59,442 nucleotides of DNA from Terriglobales bacterium (GTDB lineage: Bacteria > Acidobacteriota > Terriglobia > Terriglobales > Acidobacteriaceae), in contig JAMXLI010000267.1 in NCBI GenBank assembly GCA_024281115.1, positions 1 to 59,442 on the forward strand, read 5' to 3'. The translations under genes and the position numbers were made by a program. Below are positions 7,845 through 16,467 of the stretch, piece by piece; the first letter of the stretch is position 1; each line of letters begins with the position of its first letter. The notes under the pieces are model-generated. The model made no database searches, was not told the DNA's origin, and was given only the letters and a program-made list of their open reading frames with translations.

Positions 7845-10800
7845 GGCGGGGGTTGCCCAACGTGGACGAAATCACGCCAAAGCTCGAATCCGGCCAGAAC
7901 GTGTCCGGGATCGCGAATCGCGGCGTGTTGAAAGCATTGAAAAACTCGCCGCGCAACTCCAGCCGCATGCCTTCCCGCGGCACGAATTCCTTGGAGAAGG
8001 CGACGTCCAGGTTGTGGATGCCGTCGGCGCGCAGGTTGGAGAAGTAACGCGGCGCATTGCCCGGCTGCTCGTCTCCGGGGTCGCCGAAGCAGGATATGTT
8101 GATGGTGCTTTGTCCGGTCAGCGCCGAGCGGTGCGCGCTCAGGCCGCTGGAGGGGCTGGCACACAACACATTGGGACGCTGGTTGCCGTCCACGATGGCA
8201 TTCTGCGACATGGCGATGGCGATCGGCTGTCCCGTCTGGAAGGTAAGGATGTTCGAGATGCGCCAGCCGCCCACGACTGCGTCCAGCGCACGGTTCATGC
8301 CGCGGCCCAGCCACCGGTCTCTTCCCACGGGCACATCGACGATGATGGCTGCCGCCAGCCGATGGGTAGTGTCGTTGGCGCCAATCGAATGTTCCGCCCG
8401 CAGGTTGTCGAGTTCCTGCGGATTGCCCGTGTTCAGATTGCCCACGAAGGCATTGGCACCCACGGACGAATCATCGGTCGCCTTGGAGAGCGTGTAGTTG
8501 CCTTCCAGGCTCACGTAATGGCGGCTGCGCTTCTGAAAACGAAGCTGCAGGGCGTTGTAGAAGGATTGCGCTCCCAGCAGGGGAAGTCCCTCGAGCGGAC
8601 CGTTAAATTGTGGATAGGGACGAAGAATGTTGCTCAGGGGAATGGTGGCGTCGTTGTAGAGCGAATCGGGCTCGTGGAAGATGGGCGCAGCCGGGCAATA
8701 GCTGGCCGGCGCCGAAACCTGGGTGAACAGGCACTGGAAGGGATTGGCGACCGGGTCGTTCAGCTGCGCCGTGGTGTACTGGCGCCGCAGCCACGAGGGG
8801 ATGTAATTACGGTTTCGGGTGCTGGAGTAGCCGCCCCAGGGCAGGTGGGTGCTGCGGTTGGCGGAGTAGTCCGCCGAAACCGTGATCTCTCCCGGGAACA
8901 GCTTCTGCACGCCCAGGTTCCACTGGTAAATCTCGGCATTGCGCGCGGCTGAGGTGCCGAGATCGTTCTGATTGCTGAACCCCCACATGGCCAGGGGGCC
9001 GTACGCTTTGCCCTGCGGCTCCGGCAATCCCGCCGGAAAGGGATTGGCGAGGGTCGCGTACTGCGTCTGAAAATTGTCCTTCGTGAAATAGATGTTGCCA
9101 TCCTTGCGGAAGGCCGTGCCGGTGTACTGGAAGTTGGTGGCGACGCTCATGCCGTAATAAATTCCGGCGCCGCCGCGCAGCACCGTGTTGGGCGTGAGTT
9201 GATAAGCAAAACCCAGACGCGGCGCCCAGTTGTTCCGGTCCACCGGGACGTTGCGGTGATCGCCGCTGGGAAAGATGGTGGTGCCTTTCAGGGTGCCAGG
9301 CACGAGCGGCAGCCCGGGCACGGTGATCCCGCTATCGCCGGTAAAGTCTGTGAACTGGATGCGATTGAAACGCTCGGTATAGGGTGTACTCCATTCATAG
9401 CGCAGGCCCAGGTTCAAGGTGAGGCGGGGAGTGACTTTCCAGTCGTCCTGGAAGTAGAACGCCGTTTCCTTCGATTTATTGGCCACCGAGGGATACACGG
9501 AAATCCCACCGTAATCGCCGATGCCCAGCAGCAGGTCGGCGAAAGGATTGCCCTGGGTCGGATCAAAGGCATCCACCACCTGCTCGGTCACCGTCTGGGC
9601 AAAATGAAAGTACCCGGTGGGATAGCTGGCCTGGCGGAAGTTGTTGAAGAACAAGTGCTGCTCGCCGCCCATCTTGAAGGTATGGCGTCCCCGCACCAGC
9701 GTGAGCGCGGAGGAGTAGTTGTACAGCGTGTGCGCGAAATCGGTGTCTACGCAGCATTGCGAATAGAGCGGCGACCAAGGTTGGTCCATCAGCAGGGCGG
9801 GCATACGGGTGATGCCATTGGCATTGTTCAACAAGGCGGGAAACCCGAACTGGGTGGGATCGGGGTAATGCGACTTTCCCGGGCCAAACACGCGGTCCAC
9901 GCCGAAGCGGCTGGTTACCAGGGCCGACGGCGTCGCCGTCCAGTTCCACTCGAGGGAGCCGTTATCGACGTCCGTCAGCCCATCGACACCGTCCCCCGTG
10001 ATGTCGTCCGCGAGAACAACCGGCACGTGGAAGGTCTGGTGCGAGCGGCTGTATCGCCCCGACAAGCGGTGTTGCTGCGAAATCTGGTGGTCGAGCTTGA
10101 GATCGAACTGCAGCTGCTTGCTCTGATTGGTCACCACGGTGCGGAAATTATTGAAGCCGGTGCCCGGGTCCCCGGGCGTGTTGGGCAGCGGATAGAGATT
10201 GATGACCTGCCGCCCGACGGGATCCATGAGCCCGAGCGGGATCTTGTTGCCGGAGAAGGATGCGCGCGTGCACGTGCCGCTGTTGCAGGAGACCTGCCGC
10301 GGATTGAAGATCAGGTTGGGGACCACGTTGCCGTTGGCGTCCAGGATATTGCTCTGCGAGAAGTCGCCTTGACGTTCAAGCAGGCTGGGGACCGTGGCCA
10401 CGATGGGCAGCGGCGCCTTGTCGTTGATCCGCTCCACGTCAAGGAAGAAGAAGGTCTTGCCCTTGATAAGGGGACCGCCCAGCGAGATCCCATATTGATC
10501 GCGCGTGTGACTGGGGCGGTCAAATCCCGCCTGCTTGTTGAAGAACTCGTTGGCATCGAGCCAGCCGCGCTGCCCGAACCACCAGGCGCTGCCGTGAAAA
10601 TTGTTGCTGCCGCTCTTCAACACCATGTTGACGGTGGTGCCGCCGCTGCTGCCAAACTCGGCGGAGAAGCTGTTGCTCTGCACCTTGAATTCCTGCACGA
10701 TTTCGACCGAGGGCTCGTAGTAAACGTTGCTGGTGGCTCCTTCGCCCTGCTCGGGCGCGCTGATCAGCGCGCCGTCCAGCCGCACCTCGGCGGTGGCATT

Positions 10801-11370
10801 GCGCTGCCCGTTGGAGACGAAATTCGTGCCTTGCGGGTAGTTGTCGCCGGTGCCCGCCCCGGTCACCTCCGTTACCCCGGCATTCAGGAATACGAGACCA
10901 AAGAAATTCCGATTCAGCAGCGGGATCTCCTTGACGTACAGATTGGTCACATCGGTTCCCAGGGTGGAGCTTTCCGTATCCAGCAGCGGCGCCGTTTCCG
11001 TGACCACGACGTTCTCGGTCACTCCCGCCGGGCGCAGGGTCAGGTTGATGGTCGTTTCCTGTCCCACAGCCAGCACAACGTTTTTGCTCTCCACTTTCTG
11101 AAAGCCCGGCGCGCTCACCGCCACGGTGTACGTGGCCGGCCTCAGGCCGGTCAGGATGTAGAGCCCGTGCTCATCGCTGCGGGTGGAGCTGGCGATGTTG
11201 GTGGCGGAGTTGGTGATGATCACCTCGGCGCGCGGGATCACCGCGCCCGTGGCATCCGTGATGGTCCCGCGGACCTGCGCGGTATAAGAAGCTTGGCCGT
11301 GGAGCGCTTGGGTGGCGCTTAGCGCAAGCGCGAAAAGAACCAGAAGGCGGACACTGCGGCGGAGAGACAT
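7813..11370 (-). CDS. TonB-dependent receptor, Oar-like, with carboxypeptidase-regulatory-like domain
   Basis: This 1185-residue outer-membrane protein starts at the ATG preceded by GGAGGAGAAC; a longer in-frame extension to 11487 has no ribosome site and would bury the signal peptide (VRLLVLFALALSATQALHGQ). After the signal comes a CarboxypepD_reg-like beta-sandwich (VRGTITDATGAVIPRAEV, to about residue 100), then a plug domain (LNRNFFGLVFLNAGV, FSAEFGSSGGTTVNMVLKSG) and a large barrel ending in IRFEF with the terminal aromatic expected for BAM-dependent insertion. It presumably imports oligosaccharides or related ligands, using TonB energy. The overlapping downstream gene is glycoside-hydrolase-like. 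A perfect palindrome (11440-11466) lies about 70 bases upstream. Confidence 0.93.
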   Translation of the reverse strand: MSLRRSVRLLVLFALALSATQALHGQASYTAQVRGTITDATGAVIPRAEVIITNSATNIASSTRSDEHGLYILTGLRPATYTVAVSAPGFQKVESKNVVLAVGQETTINLTLRPAGVTENVVVTETAPLLDTESSTLGTDVTNLYVKEIPLLNRNFFGLVFLNAGVTEVTGAGTGDNYPQGTNFVSNGQRNATAEVRLDGALISAPEQGEGATSNVYYEPSVEIVQEFKVQSNSFSAEFGSSGGTTVNMVLKSGSNNFHGSAWWFGQRGWLDANEFFNKQAGFDRPSHTRDQYGISLGGPLIKGKTFFFLDVERINDKAPLPIVATVPSLLERQGDFSQSNILDANGNVVPNLIFNPRQVSCNSGTCTRASFSGNKIPLGLMDPVGRQVINLYPLPNTPGDPGTGFNNFRTVVTNQSKQLQFDLKLDHQISQQHRLSGRYSRSHQTFHVPVVLADDITGDGVDGLTDVDNGSLEWNWTATPSALVTSRFGVDRVFGPGKSHYPDPTQFGFPALLNNANGITRMPALLMDQPWSPLYSQCCVDTDFAHTLYNYSSALTLVRGRHTFKMGGEQHLFFNNFRQASYPTGYFHFAQTVTEQVVDAFDPTQGNPFADLLLGIGDYGGISVYPSVANKSKETAFYFQDDWKVTPRLTLNLGLRYEWSTPYTERFNRIQFTDFTGDSGITVPGLPLVPGTLKGTTIFPSGDHRNVPVDRNNWAPRLGFAYQLTPNTVLRGGAGIYYGMSVATNFQYTGTAFRKDGNIYFTKDNFQTQYATLANPFPAGLPEPQGKAYGPLAMWGFSNQNDLGTSAARNAEIYQWNLGVQKLFPGEITVSADYSANRSTHLPWGGYSSTRNRNYIPSWLRRQYTTAQLNDPVANPFQCLFTQVSAPASYCPAAPIFHEPDSLYNDATIPLSNILRPYPQFNGPLEGLPLLGAQSFYNALQLRFQKRSRHYVSLEGNYTLSKATDDSSVGANAFVGNLNTGNPQELDNLRAEHSIGANDTTHRLAAAIIVDVPVGRDRWLGRGMNRALDAVVGGWRISNILTFQTGQPIAIAMSQNAIVDGNQRPNVLCASPSSGLSAHRSALTGQSTINISCFGDPGDEQPGNAPRYFSNLRADGIHNLDVAFSKEFVPREGMRLELRGEFFNAFNTPRFAIPDTFWPDSSFGVISSTLGNPRHGQLGIRFEF

Positions 11371-11439
11371 GTTCTCCTCCTGCGATAGCAAAACCGTCCG
11401 GTCCCGAGCCCCCGGAGGCAGCTTTCGAATTGTTGCGAT

Positions 11440-11466
11440 TTGACACTTTTTGTTTCGGAGTGTCAA
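11440..11466. promoter_or_regulatory. Perfect palindrome, likely operator/divergent promoter element
   Basis: TTGACACT (11440-11447) and AGTGTCAA (11459-11466) form an 8-bp inverted repeat with an 11-base AT-rich spacer. Each arm contains a TTGACA hexamer facing outward. On the minus strand TTGACA is followed after 17 bases by TCAAAT, a poor -10 match, for the TonB receptor gene. The geometry suits a dimeric repressor or activator binding over the promoter; the regulator is unknown. Confidence 0.6.
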
Positions 11467-11640
11467 GGACAGAGCGCACACTCGCACGGGACTGGGTCAT
11501 CAAAAACCGGGGCGAGTACCATGTTGGAACTGCCGAGCGCATGGGATCTTTCCTGTTCCCGAAGCTTCGGCTCTGAGGACGGGCGGTGGCGTCGGGCAGG
11601 TCCGCCCCCCCCCGGAAGCGATGGATCGGCCAAAGCCTGC

Positions 11641-12582
11641 ATGCATAGCTTCAGCGAGGACGAGGTAAGGGAACTGCTGGATGGGCCGGCGGCCATCGCC
11701 GAGTTGGAGGCCGCTTTCCGGCGCGATTGGCAAAGCACCGCCAGGATGCCCGCGCGGCTTCACCTTCCGCTCGCCCACGGGGGCAGTTTCCTGATCATGC
11801 CTTGCGCCGACGACGGCCAGGGGTGGATAGGCATGAAGGTGGTCACGGTCAAGCCCCAAGTCGCGCCCGGCGAAGCCCGCGTGCAGGCGACATATTTCCT
11901 TTTCAGCCATTCCACTGGGCAGATGGAAGCCACCATGCAGGCGAACCACCTGACGGCGCTGCGCACGGCAGCCATGTCGGCGGTGGCGACCAGGGCCCTC
12001 TCCCGGCCGGACGCTCGCGTGCTCGGCATCTTCGGGACGGGCGTGCAGGCCTGGAGCCATCTGGCGCTGCTGCCCCGGGTAAGGCAGTTTACGCAGGTGC
12101 TGGTGTGCGGGTCATCGCCGGAGCGAAGCCGTCAATTCGCGCAGCGCGCCGCGGCCGCTCACGGTATTGAGGTTGCGCCGGCGGAAGCCTCGGCTTGTGC
12201 CCGGCAAGCGGATGTGTTGTGTACCTGCACCACCGCTACCACCCCTCTGTTCGACGGCAGCCTGGTTCGCGCCGGCGCCCACCTGAACCTGGTGGGCGCT
12301 TTTCAGCCCGAGACGCGGGAGGTAGACGAGGGGGTGATGGGGCGCGCCCGCATTGTGGTGGACACCTACGAAGGCGCTCTGGCGGAGGCAGGCGACGTTC
12401 TCATTCCCGCCAAAATGGGCGTGGTCTCCCTGCAGGATCTCGCGGACCTGCACGATGTTCTGGCAGGAAAGAAGGCTGGCCGCGAGAGCAACCAGTCGGT
12501 GACTGTCTTTAAGAGCGTGGGCTGCGCCTATGAGGACCTGGTGGTAGCGCGGCTGGTGTACTCGGCCGCGGCCGCGCACTAA
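11641..12582 (+). CDS. Ornithine cyclodeaminase / mu-crystallin family protein
   Basis: This 313-residue protein starts at MHSFSEDEVRELL, matching the family N-terminus; an open frame continues upstream to 11440 but that part has no family similarity and contains a run of nine C. Visible landmarks are RLHLPLAHGGSFLIMPC, GMKVVTVKP, the central LRTAAMSAVATRALSRPDA and the Rossmann motif LGIFGTGVQAWSH, followed by ADVLCTCTTATTPLFDG and HLNLVGAFQPETREVD. Family members are ornithine cyclodeaminases, alanine dehydrogenases or ketimine reductases acting on amino or imino acids with NAD(P). A flavin amine-oxidase-like gene follows 62 bases later, which suggests amino-acid or opine catabolism. Confidence 0.88.
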   Translation: MHSFSEDEVRELLDGPAAIAELEAAFRRDWQSTARMPARLHLPLAHGGSFLIMPCADDGQGWIGMKVVTVKPQVAPGEARVQATYFLFSHSTGQMEATMQANHLTALRTAAMSAVATRALSRPDARVLGIFGTGVQAWSHLALLPRVRQFTQVLVCGSSPERSRQFAQRAAAAHGIEVAPAEASACARQADVLCTCTTATTPLFDGSLVRAGAHLNLVGAFQPETREVDEGVMGRARIVVDTYEGALAEAGDVLIPAKMGVVSLQDLADLHDVLAGKKAGRESNQSVTVFKSVGCAYEDLVVARLVYSAAAAH

Positions 12583-12644
12583 GTAGCCGACACCCGCTTC
12601 TTGTGGTATGAACTCCTGTTCGCTTGCGCCGCAGGCATGGACCC

Positions 12645-13880
12645 ATGAAGCTCACTCGACGGGAGATGGTGCGGTTGTTGGGCGCGGCCGCGCTGGCGCC
12701 GCGAGCGCTGCAGGGCCCGTCTCGGACCTCTTCCCAGTGGGATGTTGCGGTGGTGGGCGCCGGCGTGTTTGGCGCCTGGACGGCGCACTGGCTTCGCCAG
12801 GCCGGATTGCGCGTGCTTTTGCTCGATGCGTACGGGCCAGCCAATAGCCGCGCCAGTTCGGGAGGCGAGTCCCGCATCATCCGCGCCGCTTATGGCGGTG
12901 ACGATTTCTACAGTGCGTGGGTCAAGCGTTCCTTGCCGCAGTGGCACGACCTATCGGAGCGGGCCGGCCACAGCCTCTTCCAGGAAACGGGGGTCCTCAC
13001 TTTTACCGACGACAGCACTCCGCTGGTGGGGCAGAGTGCCGCCGTCCTGGAGCGCCTGCACATGCCGTATGAACGGTTGGACTCGGAGGAACTGGCCCGG
13101 CGCTTCCCGCAAATCGGGGTGCATGCCGGCGATCGCGCCATCCTGGAGCCCAGCAGCGGCGCCTTGATGGCGCGGCGCGCGGTGCAGGCGCTGGTGGAGG
13201 AGCTGGTCAGCCAGGGCGTGGAGTATCGTTCTGCCTCTGTGATTGGGCCGGCGGGCCGCGGGCGCATCTCTTCCGTGAAAACCACGTTCGGGGAAGTAAT
13301 CTCGGCGGACACCTTCGTCTTCGCTTGTGGACCCTGGCTGCCCAAGGTTTTCCCCCGGCTTTTAAGAGACATCCTCCGCCCGGAGCGGGGGGAGGTGTAC
13401 TTCCTGGGCGTTCCGCCGGGCGACCTTTCGTTTGCTCCGCCCCGCATGCCCACTTGGATCCATAAAAGCCGGCGCTGGGACGCTTACGGCATGCCTAACC
13501 TCGAAGGGCGTGGCTTCAAGGTCGCGGTGGACGTGATCTCGCGGCCCGCCGACCCCGACGCCATGGACCGGCGGCCTTCCCCGGAGTACTTGCAAAAGGT
13601 TCGTGAGTTCGTGGCCGAGCGCTTTCCCGCGCTGAAAGATGCTCCGGTGGTGGAGACGCGCGTGTGCCAGTACGAAAACTCCACTTCCGGCAACTACATT
13701 GTTGACCGTCACCCGGAGATGGATAACGTGTGGATTGTCGGCGGCGGATCGGGGCACGGATTCAAGAATGGTCCCGCGGTCGGGGAGTACGTCGCCAACC
13801 TGATCACGCGAGGTTCGCCCCTGGAAAGGCTGCTCACGCTGGAAGATCAGAAAAAGCCGCGGGAACACCGGGTGAATTGA
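12645..13880 (+). CDS. FAD-dependent amine oxidase, sarcosine/N-methyltryptophan oxidase-like, with Tat-type signal
   Basis: This 411-residue flavoprotein of the DAO family starts at the ATG of MKLTRREM; a TTG seven codons upstream is less likely. The N-terminus (TRREMVRLLGAAALAPRAL) looks like a twin-arginine signal, so it is probably exported folded with its cofactor. The dinucleotide motif VAVVGAGVFGAWTAHWL is followed by SRASSGGESRIIRAAYG, as in the MSOX/MTOX group. Near the C-terminus RVCQYENST aligns with the CMYTNT-type motif whose cysteine covalently binds FAD in monomeric sarcosine oxidase, and GGGSGHGFKNGPAVGE closes the FAD site. Together with the preceding cyclodeaminase-like gene it may oxidise secondary or N-methyl amino acids. 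Confidence 0.87.
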   Translation: MKLTRREMVRLLGAAALAPRALQGPSRTSSQWDVAVVGAGVFGAWTAHWLRQAGLRVLLLDAYGPANSRASSGGESRIIRAAYGGDDFYSAWVKRSLPQWHDLSERAGHSLFQETGVLTFTDDSTPLVGQSAAVLERLHMPYERLDSEELARRFPQIGVHAGDRAILEPSSGALMARRAVQALVEELVSQGVEYRSASVIGPAGRGRISSVKTTFGEVISADTFVFACGPWLPKVFPRLLRDILRPERGEVYFLGVPPGDLSFAPPRMPTWIHKSRRWDAYGMPNLEGRGFKVAVDVISRPADPDAMDRRPSPEYLQKVREFVAERFPALKDAPVVETRVCQYENSTSGNYIVDRHPEMDNVWIVGGGSGHGFKNGPAVGEYVANLITRGSPLERLLTLEDQKKPREHRVN

Positions 13881-13913
13881 CGGACCCCGGCCGCGCGCGC
13901 CTGCCGGCAACTG

Positions 13914-14375
13914 CTAGGAGGAGCCGTCGCGATTGCCGGCGGCCGAAGCCGCGTGACTGGTTCCCGCTTGCGCCGCCTTGTCGAGCAGATCCCGCTGGCG
14001 CTGTTCTTCCCGGAGGTTCTCCAGCCGCTGCTCGAATCCCTGCAGCGCCCGCAGCATGAGTTCATGGTATTCGCCGCTGCTGTGCTCGGCTTTGTCGCGG
14101 GTAGAAGAAACCAGCACCTCGACTCCGGCTTCTTCCTTCGCAATTTCCTTGACCGGGCGGGGCGGCTCCAGCGCTTTTTCCCGCTCCGCCTCTGTGGGAG
14201 CGTTGCCGGAATCCGAGGTGTGTGCCGGCAGGTCTTCGTTGGTGAAGGTGTAGCCGGAGCGGGCTTTCGCTCGGTCACTATCGCGTTGGGAGCCCTCCGC
14301 CAACTGCGCGCTCGCGGCTCCGCACGCGCCCGCGGCCATCGCCAACAACAACGCCGTACTCAAGAGTGTTCTCAT
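13914..14375 (-). CDS. Small secreted protein of unknown function, downstream of PilX-like gene
   Basis: This 153-residue protein starts at the ATG of MRTLLSTALLLAMAAGACGA, a signal peptide (possibly lipoprotein-like, cysteine within GACGAAS). The rest is hydrophilic and rich in E, A, R and Q, with a predicted coiled coil near the C-terminus (LMLRALQGFEQRLENLREEQRQRDLL). It starts 8 bases after the stop of the PilX-like gene and is probably co-transcribed with it, so a role beside a pilus-like assembly is possible. No known domain is recognised. Confidence 0.65.
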   Translation of the reverse strand: MRTLLSTALLLAMAAGACGAASAQLAEGSQRDSDRAKARSGYTFTNEDLPAHTSDSGNAPTEAEREKALEPPRPVKEIAKEEAGVEVLVSSTRDKAEHSSGEYHELMLRALQGFEQRLENLREEQRQRDLLDKAAQAGTSHAASAAGNRDGSS

Positions 14376-14383
14376 AGGAATGC

Positions 14384-15946
14384 CTAGTAGGGAAGCTCGC
14401 GGAATGCGATCTTCTGGTAATAGAACAAGTTGTTGAAGTTCGAGGTGTAGCAACTGTCGTAGTAGATGCCGTTGCCGCCGCCACCCGTCCAGTCCAGGGT
14501 GGGAGCGCCCGGCGCGGAGCCCGAGGGCAGGGGATTGCCATTGCTGTCGAGGGTGCGGGCGATAAGAACTGCGCCGTTGAATTGCCCGTTGCCGCCACCA
14601 GAGACCAACATTGAGCCCTTCCCGATCACCAGGACAATGCCGTCGAAATTGGGATTGCCGTTGAAGTTCAAGGTCCCCGTCACCACCAGGATGCCCGCTC
14701 CCGTGGTCTTACCATTTACGACCAAGTCGCCGTTCACGATCGTGATCTGCGGGCTGGCATCGCTGCCGATGTTGATCCCCGACTGGTTACCGCTGTAGAC
14801 GTTGCTGGGGCTGGCCAACGTGGTCAACATCGCGACCACCGCGTTCAATCCATCCACTGTTTTCCACTGCGATGCCAACGCGGCGCTGATGTTTTCCACG
14901 TCCGGGGAGGTTGAGCCGCTGCCTACGTAGTTACCGGCTCGCTTGCTCGGAATGGCAGTGACCAGGGAGCTGACACTGCCGTTGTCCCAAGCCCCCACCG
15001 CGGGGATGGAGGCCTGTGCCGCCCCGCAAGACTTGCCGGTGCTGTCGTCCAGGTGTGAATCAATGCCCGATATGCCGTAATTGTTGGAACTCGGGGCGCT
15101 GGCGAAGGTCGGGTTCGAACCATCGAAAGTCAGTCCCGCCGGCAACGGGGGCAGGCTATTGAGCGCGAGCTCTTCCTGCGTCATGCGCCGCGCACCCGAG
15201 GGCGTCACTGCCAGCGAAGTAGCCACGTACACCGGCTGGTAACCCTGGCCCATGGCGGCGCAGGTGGCTGCGCCCGAGAGCAGCACCTCCGTGCTGCCAT
15301 TCCAGCAAACCTGGGTTTGCTTTACCGCCGCGCTGCTGCTGTTGTTGCCGTTCACGTAGTAAGGGGCAGCGGTCCCGTTCGCCTTGTAAGTGATGCGCAC
15401 CCACTTGTAATTCATGGCCGCAGCGGTATTGCTGAACGGCGAAACGCTGTTCACGCTCTTGTACCAGCTGGAGCCGCTAGGCACGCTCGTGCACCTGTTC
15501 CCTGTCCCGGGGTTGGACAGGCCCAGGTTGAAGGTTTCCTGGCAGAGCTCGGTGTCGAAGTACGCATTACCGCTGGTCCAGGGCTGCACCGTGTCCGAGG
15601 TGCCGGCGGGATTCACTAGATACAAGACGCCACCGGTAGAAGAAGGCATGGTGGACGGTAAGGAGCCGCTGATGGTGTTGCTGGAACTGGCCCGCATGCG
15701 GTCCCGGACCTCTTCCAAACCGCCGCGCGAGGCAAAATATGACTGCTGCGATGACCGAAAATTGTCATTCACGCGCGTTTCCGTGTCACCCATGTACATC
15801 AGCCCCAGGGCGATTCCGGTCAACAGCAGCAGCGAGAAAATGCAGAGCAGCAGGGCAATGCCCTTCTCCCGGCCAGCTAAATGCTGATTTGACGGCAGGT
15901 TCCGGTTCTTTTGTCCACCTGAAATCGCTTGTGCTCGGTTTTGCAT
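14384..15946 (-). CDS. PilX N-terminal domain protein (pilus-assembly/pseudopilin-like)
   Basis: This 520-residue protein has a PilX-type N-terminus: REKGIALLLCIFSLLLLTG is one hydrophobic helix with a Lys-Gly before it, followed by TETRVNDNFRSSQQSYFASRGGLEEVRDRM, the usual PilX_N continuation. The glutamate that type IV pilins have at mature position 5 is absent. The remaining ~430 residues are rich in S, G, N, T and P, with glycine-rich beta-helix-like patches (VVTGTLNFNGNPNFDGIVLV), and end in KIAFRELPY. Minor PilX proteins take part in type IV pilus priming, but no other pil gene is near. It is followed at 8 bases by a small secreted protein. Confidence 0.75.
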   Translation of the reverse strand: MQNRAQAISGGQKNRNLPSNQHLAGREKGIALLLCIFSLLLLTGIALGLMYMGDTETRVNDNFRSSQQSYFASRGGLEEVRDRMRASSSNTISGSLPSTMPSSTGGVLYLVNPAGTSDTVQPWTSGNAYFDTELCQETFNLGLSNPGTGNRCTSVPSGSSWYKSVNSVSPFSNTAAAMNYKWVRITYKANGTAAPYYVNGNNSSSAAVKQTQVCWNGSTEVLLSGAATCAAMGQGYQPVYVATSLAVTPSGARRMTQEELALNSLPPLPAGLTFDGSNPTFASAPSSNNYGISGIDSHLDDSTGKSCGAAQASIPAVGAWDNGSVSSLVTAIPSKRAGNYVGSGSTSPDVENISAALASQWKTVDGLNAVVAMLTTLASPSNVYSGNQSGINIGSDASPQITIVNGDLVVNGKTTGAGILVVTGTLNFNGNPNFDGIVLVIGKGSMLVSGGGNGQFNGAVLIARTLDSNGNPLPSGSAPGAPTLDWTGGGGNGIYYDSCYTSNFNNLFYYQKIAFRELPY

Positions 15947-16136
15947 AGATGGCCTTGTGCCACAACCAGCTCGTTATGCAACGTACGGTTGCAAGCTGCG
16001 GGCCAACTGCATGTGTGGGAGGGAGGAATGTGACCAAGGTATGCAGTCGCTGGTGAAAAATGTCTGGAGCTCGCGGTTGCGGGCGCGCCCGCACGAGGGG
16101 GCGTGACCCGCTGACCAAAGTAACACCGCCACCGGC

Positions 16137-16442
16137 TCAGAACTTCAGCTCGACTGTGCCCGTGGACTCCTTGTCCGCAGCAGCGTACCTCCAGTTCTTC
16201 ACGGCCTTCAACGCCGATTCCGCGAGCAGGGGATGGCCGCCCACGTACTCCAGCCGGCGCACGCTGCCATCGGGTTTGATCCAGATCTTCAGTTTCACCG
16301 AGCCGTGCAGGTTCATGTTCTTGGCCAGTTCCGGGTACTCCGGATCTTCCTTCTTCACGATCGCGCGGCTGGGCTGGTCGGCGGCATGCCCCAAGGTGGC
16401 CAGGAGCAGCGTGCAGAGCAGAATGTGCTTGAGTCGGTTCAT
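16137..16442 (-). CDS. Very short TonB-type energy transducer (TonB C-terminal domain)
   Basis: The protein has only 101 residues: an N-terminal hydrophobic segment (ILLCTLLLATLGHAA) and then directly a TonB C-terminal domain (EDPEYPELAKNMNLHGSVKLKIWIKPDG, WRYAA, TVELKF). The long Pro/Lys-rich linker of classical TonB is missing. AAAGGAGG lies just before the start. It begins 25 bases after the stop of a TonB-dependent receptor, so it is probably co-transcribed with it and may serve it. Whether the hydrophobic segment is an anchor or a cleaved signal (GHAA) cannot be told. No ExbB/ExbD genes are nearby. Confidence 0.82.
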   Translation of the reverse strand: MNRLKHILLCTLLLATLGHAADQPSRAIVKKEDPEYPELAKNMNLHGSVKLKIWIKPDGSVRRLEYVGGHPLLAESALKAVKNWRYAAADKESTGTVELKF

Positions 16443-16467
16443 CTCCTACCTCCTTTCCTGGGCTTTG

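Noticed and set aside
11371-11487. N-terminal extension of the first TonB receptor to 11487
   Set aside because: It lacks a ribosome site and would push the signal peptide inside; GGAGGAGAAC supports the start at 11370.
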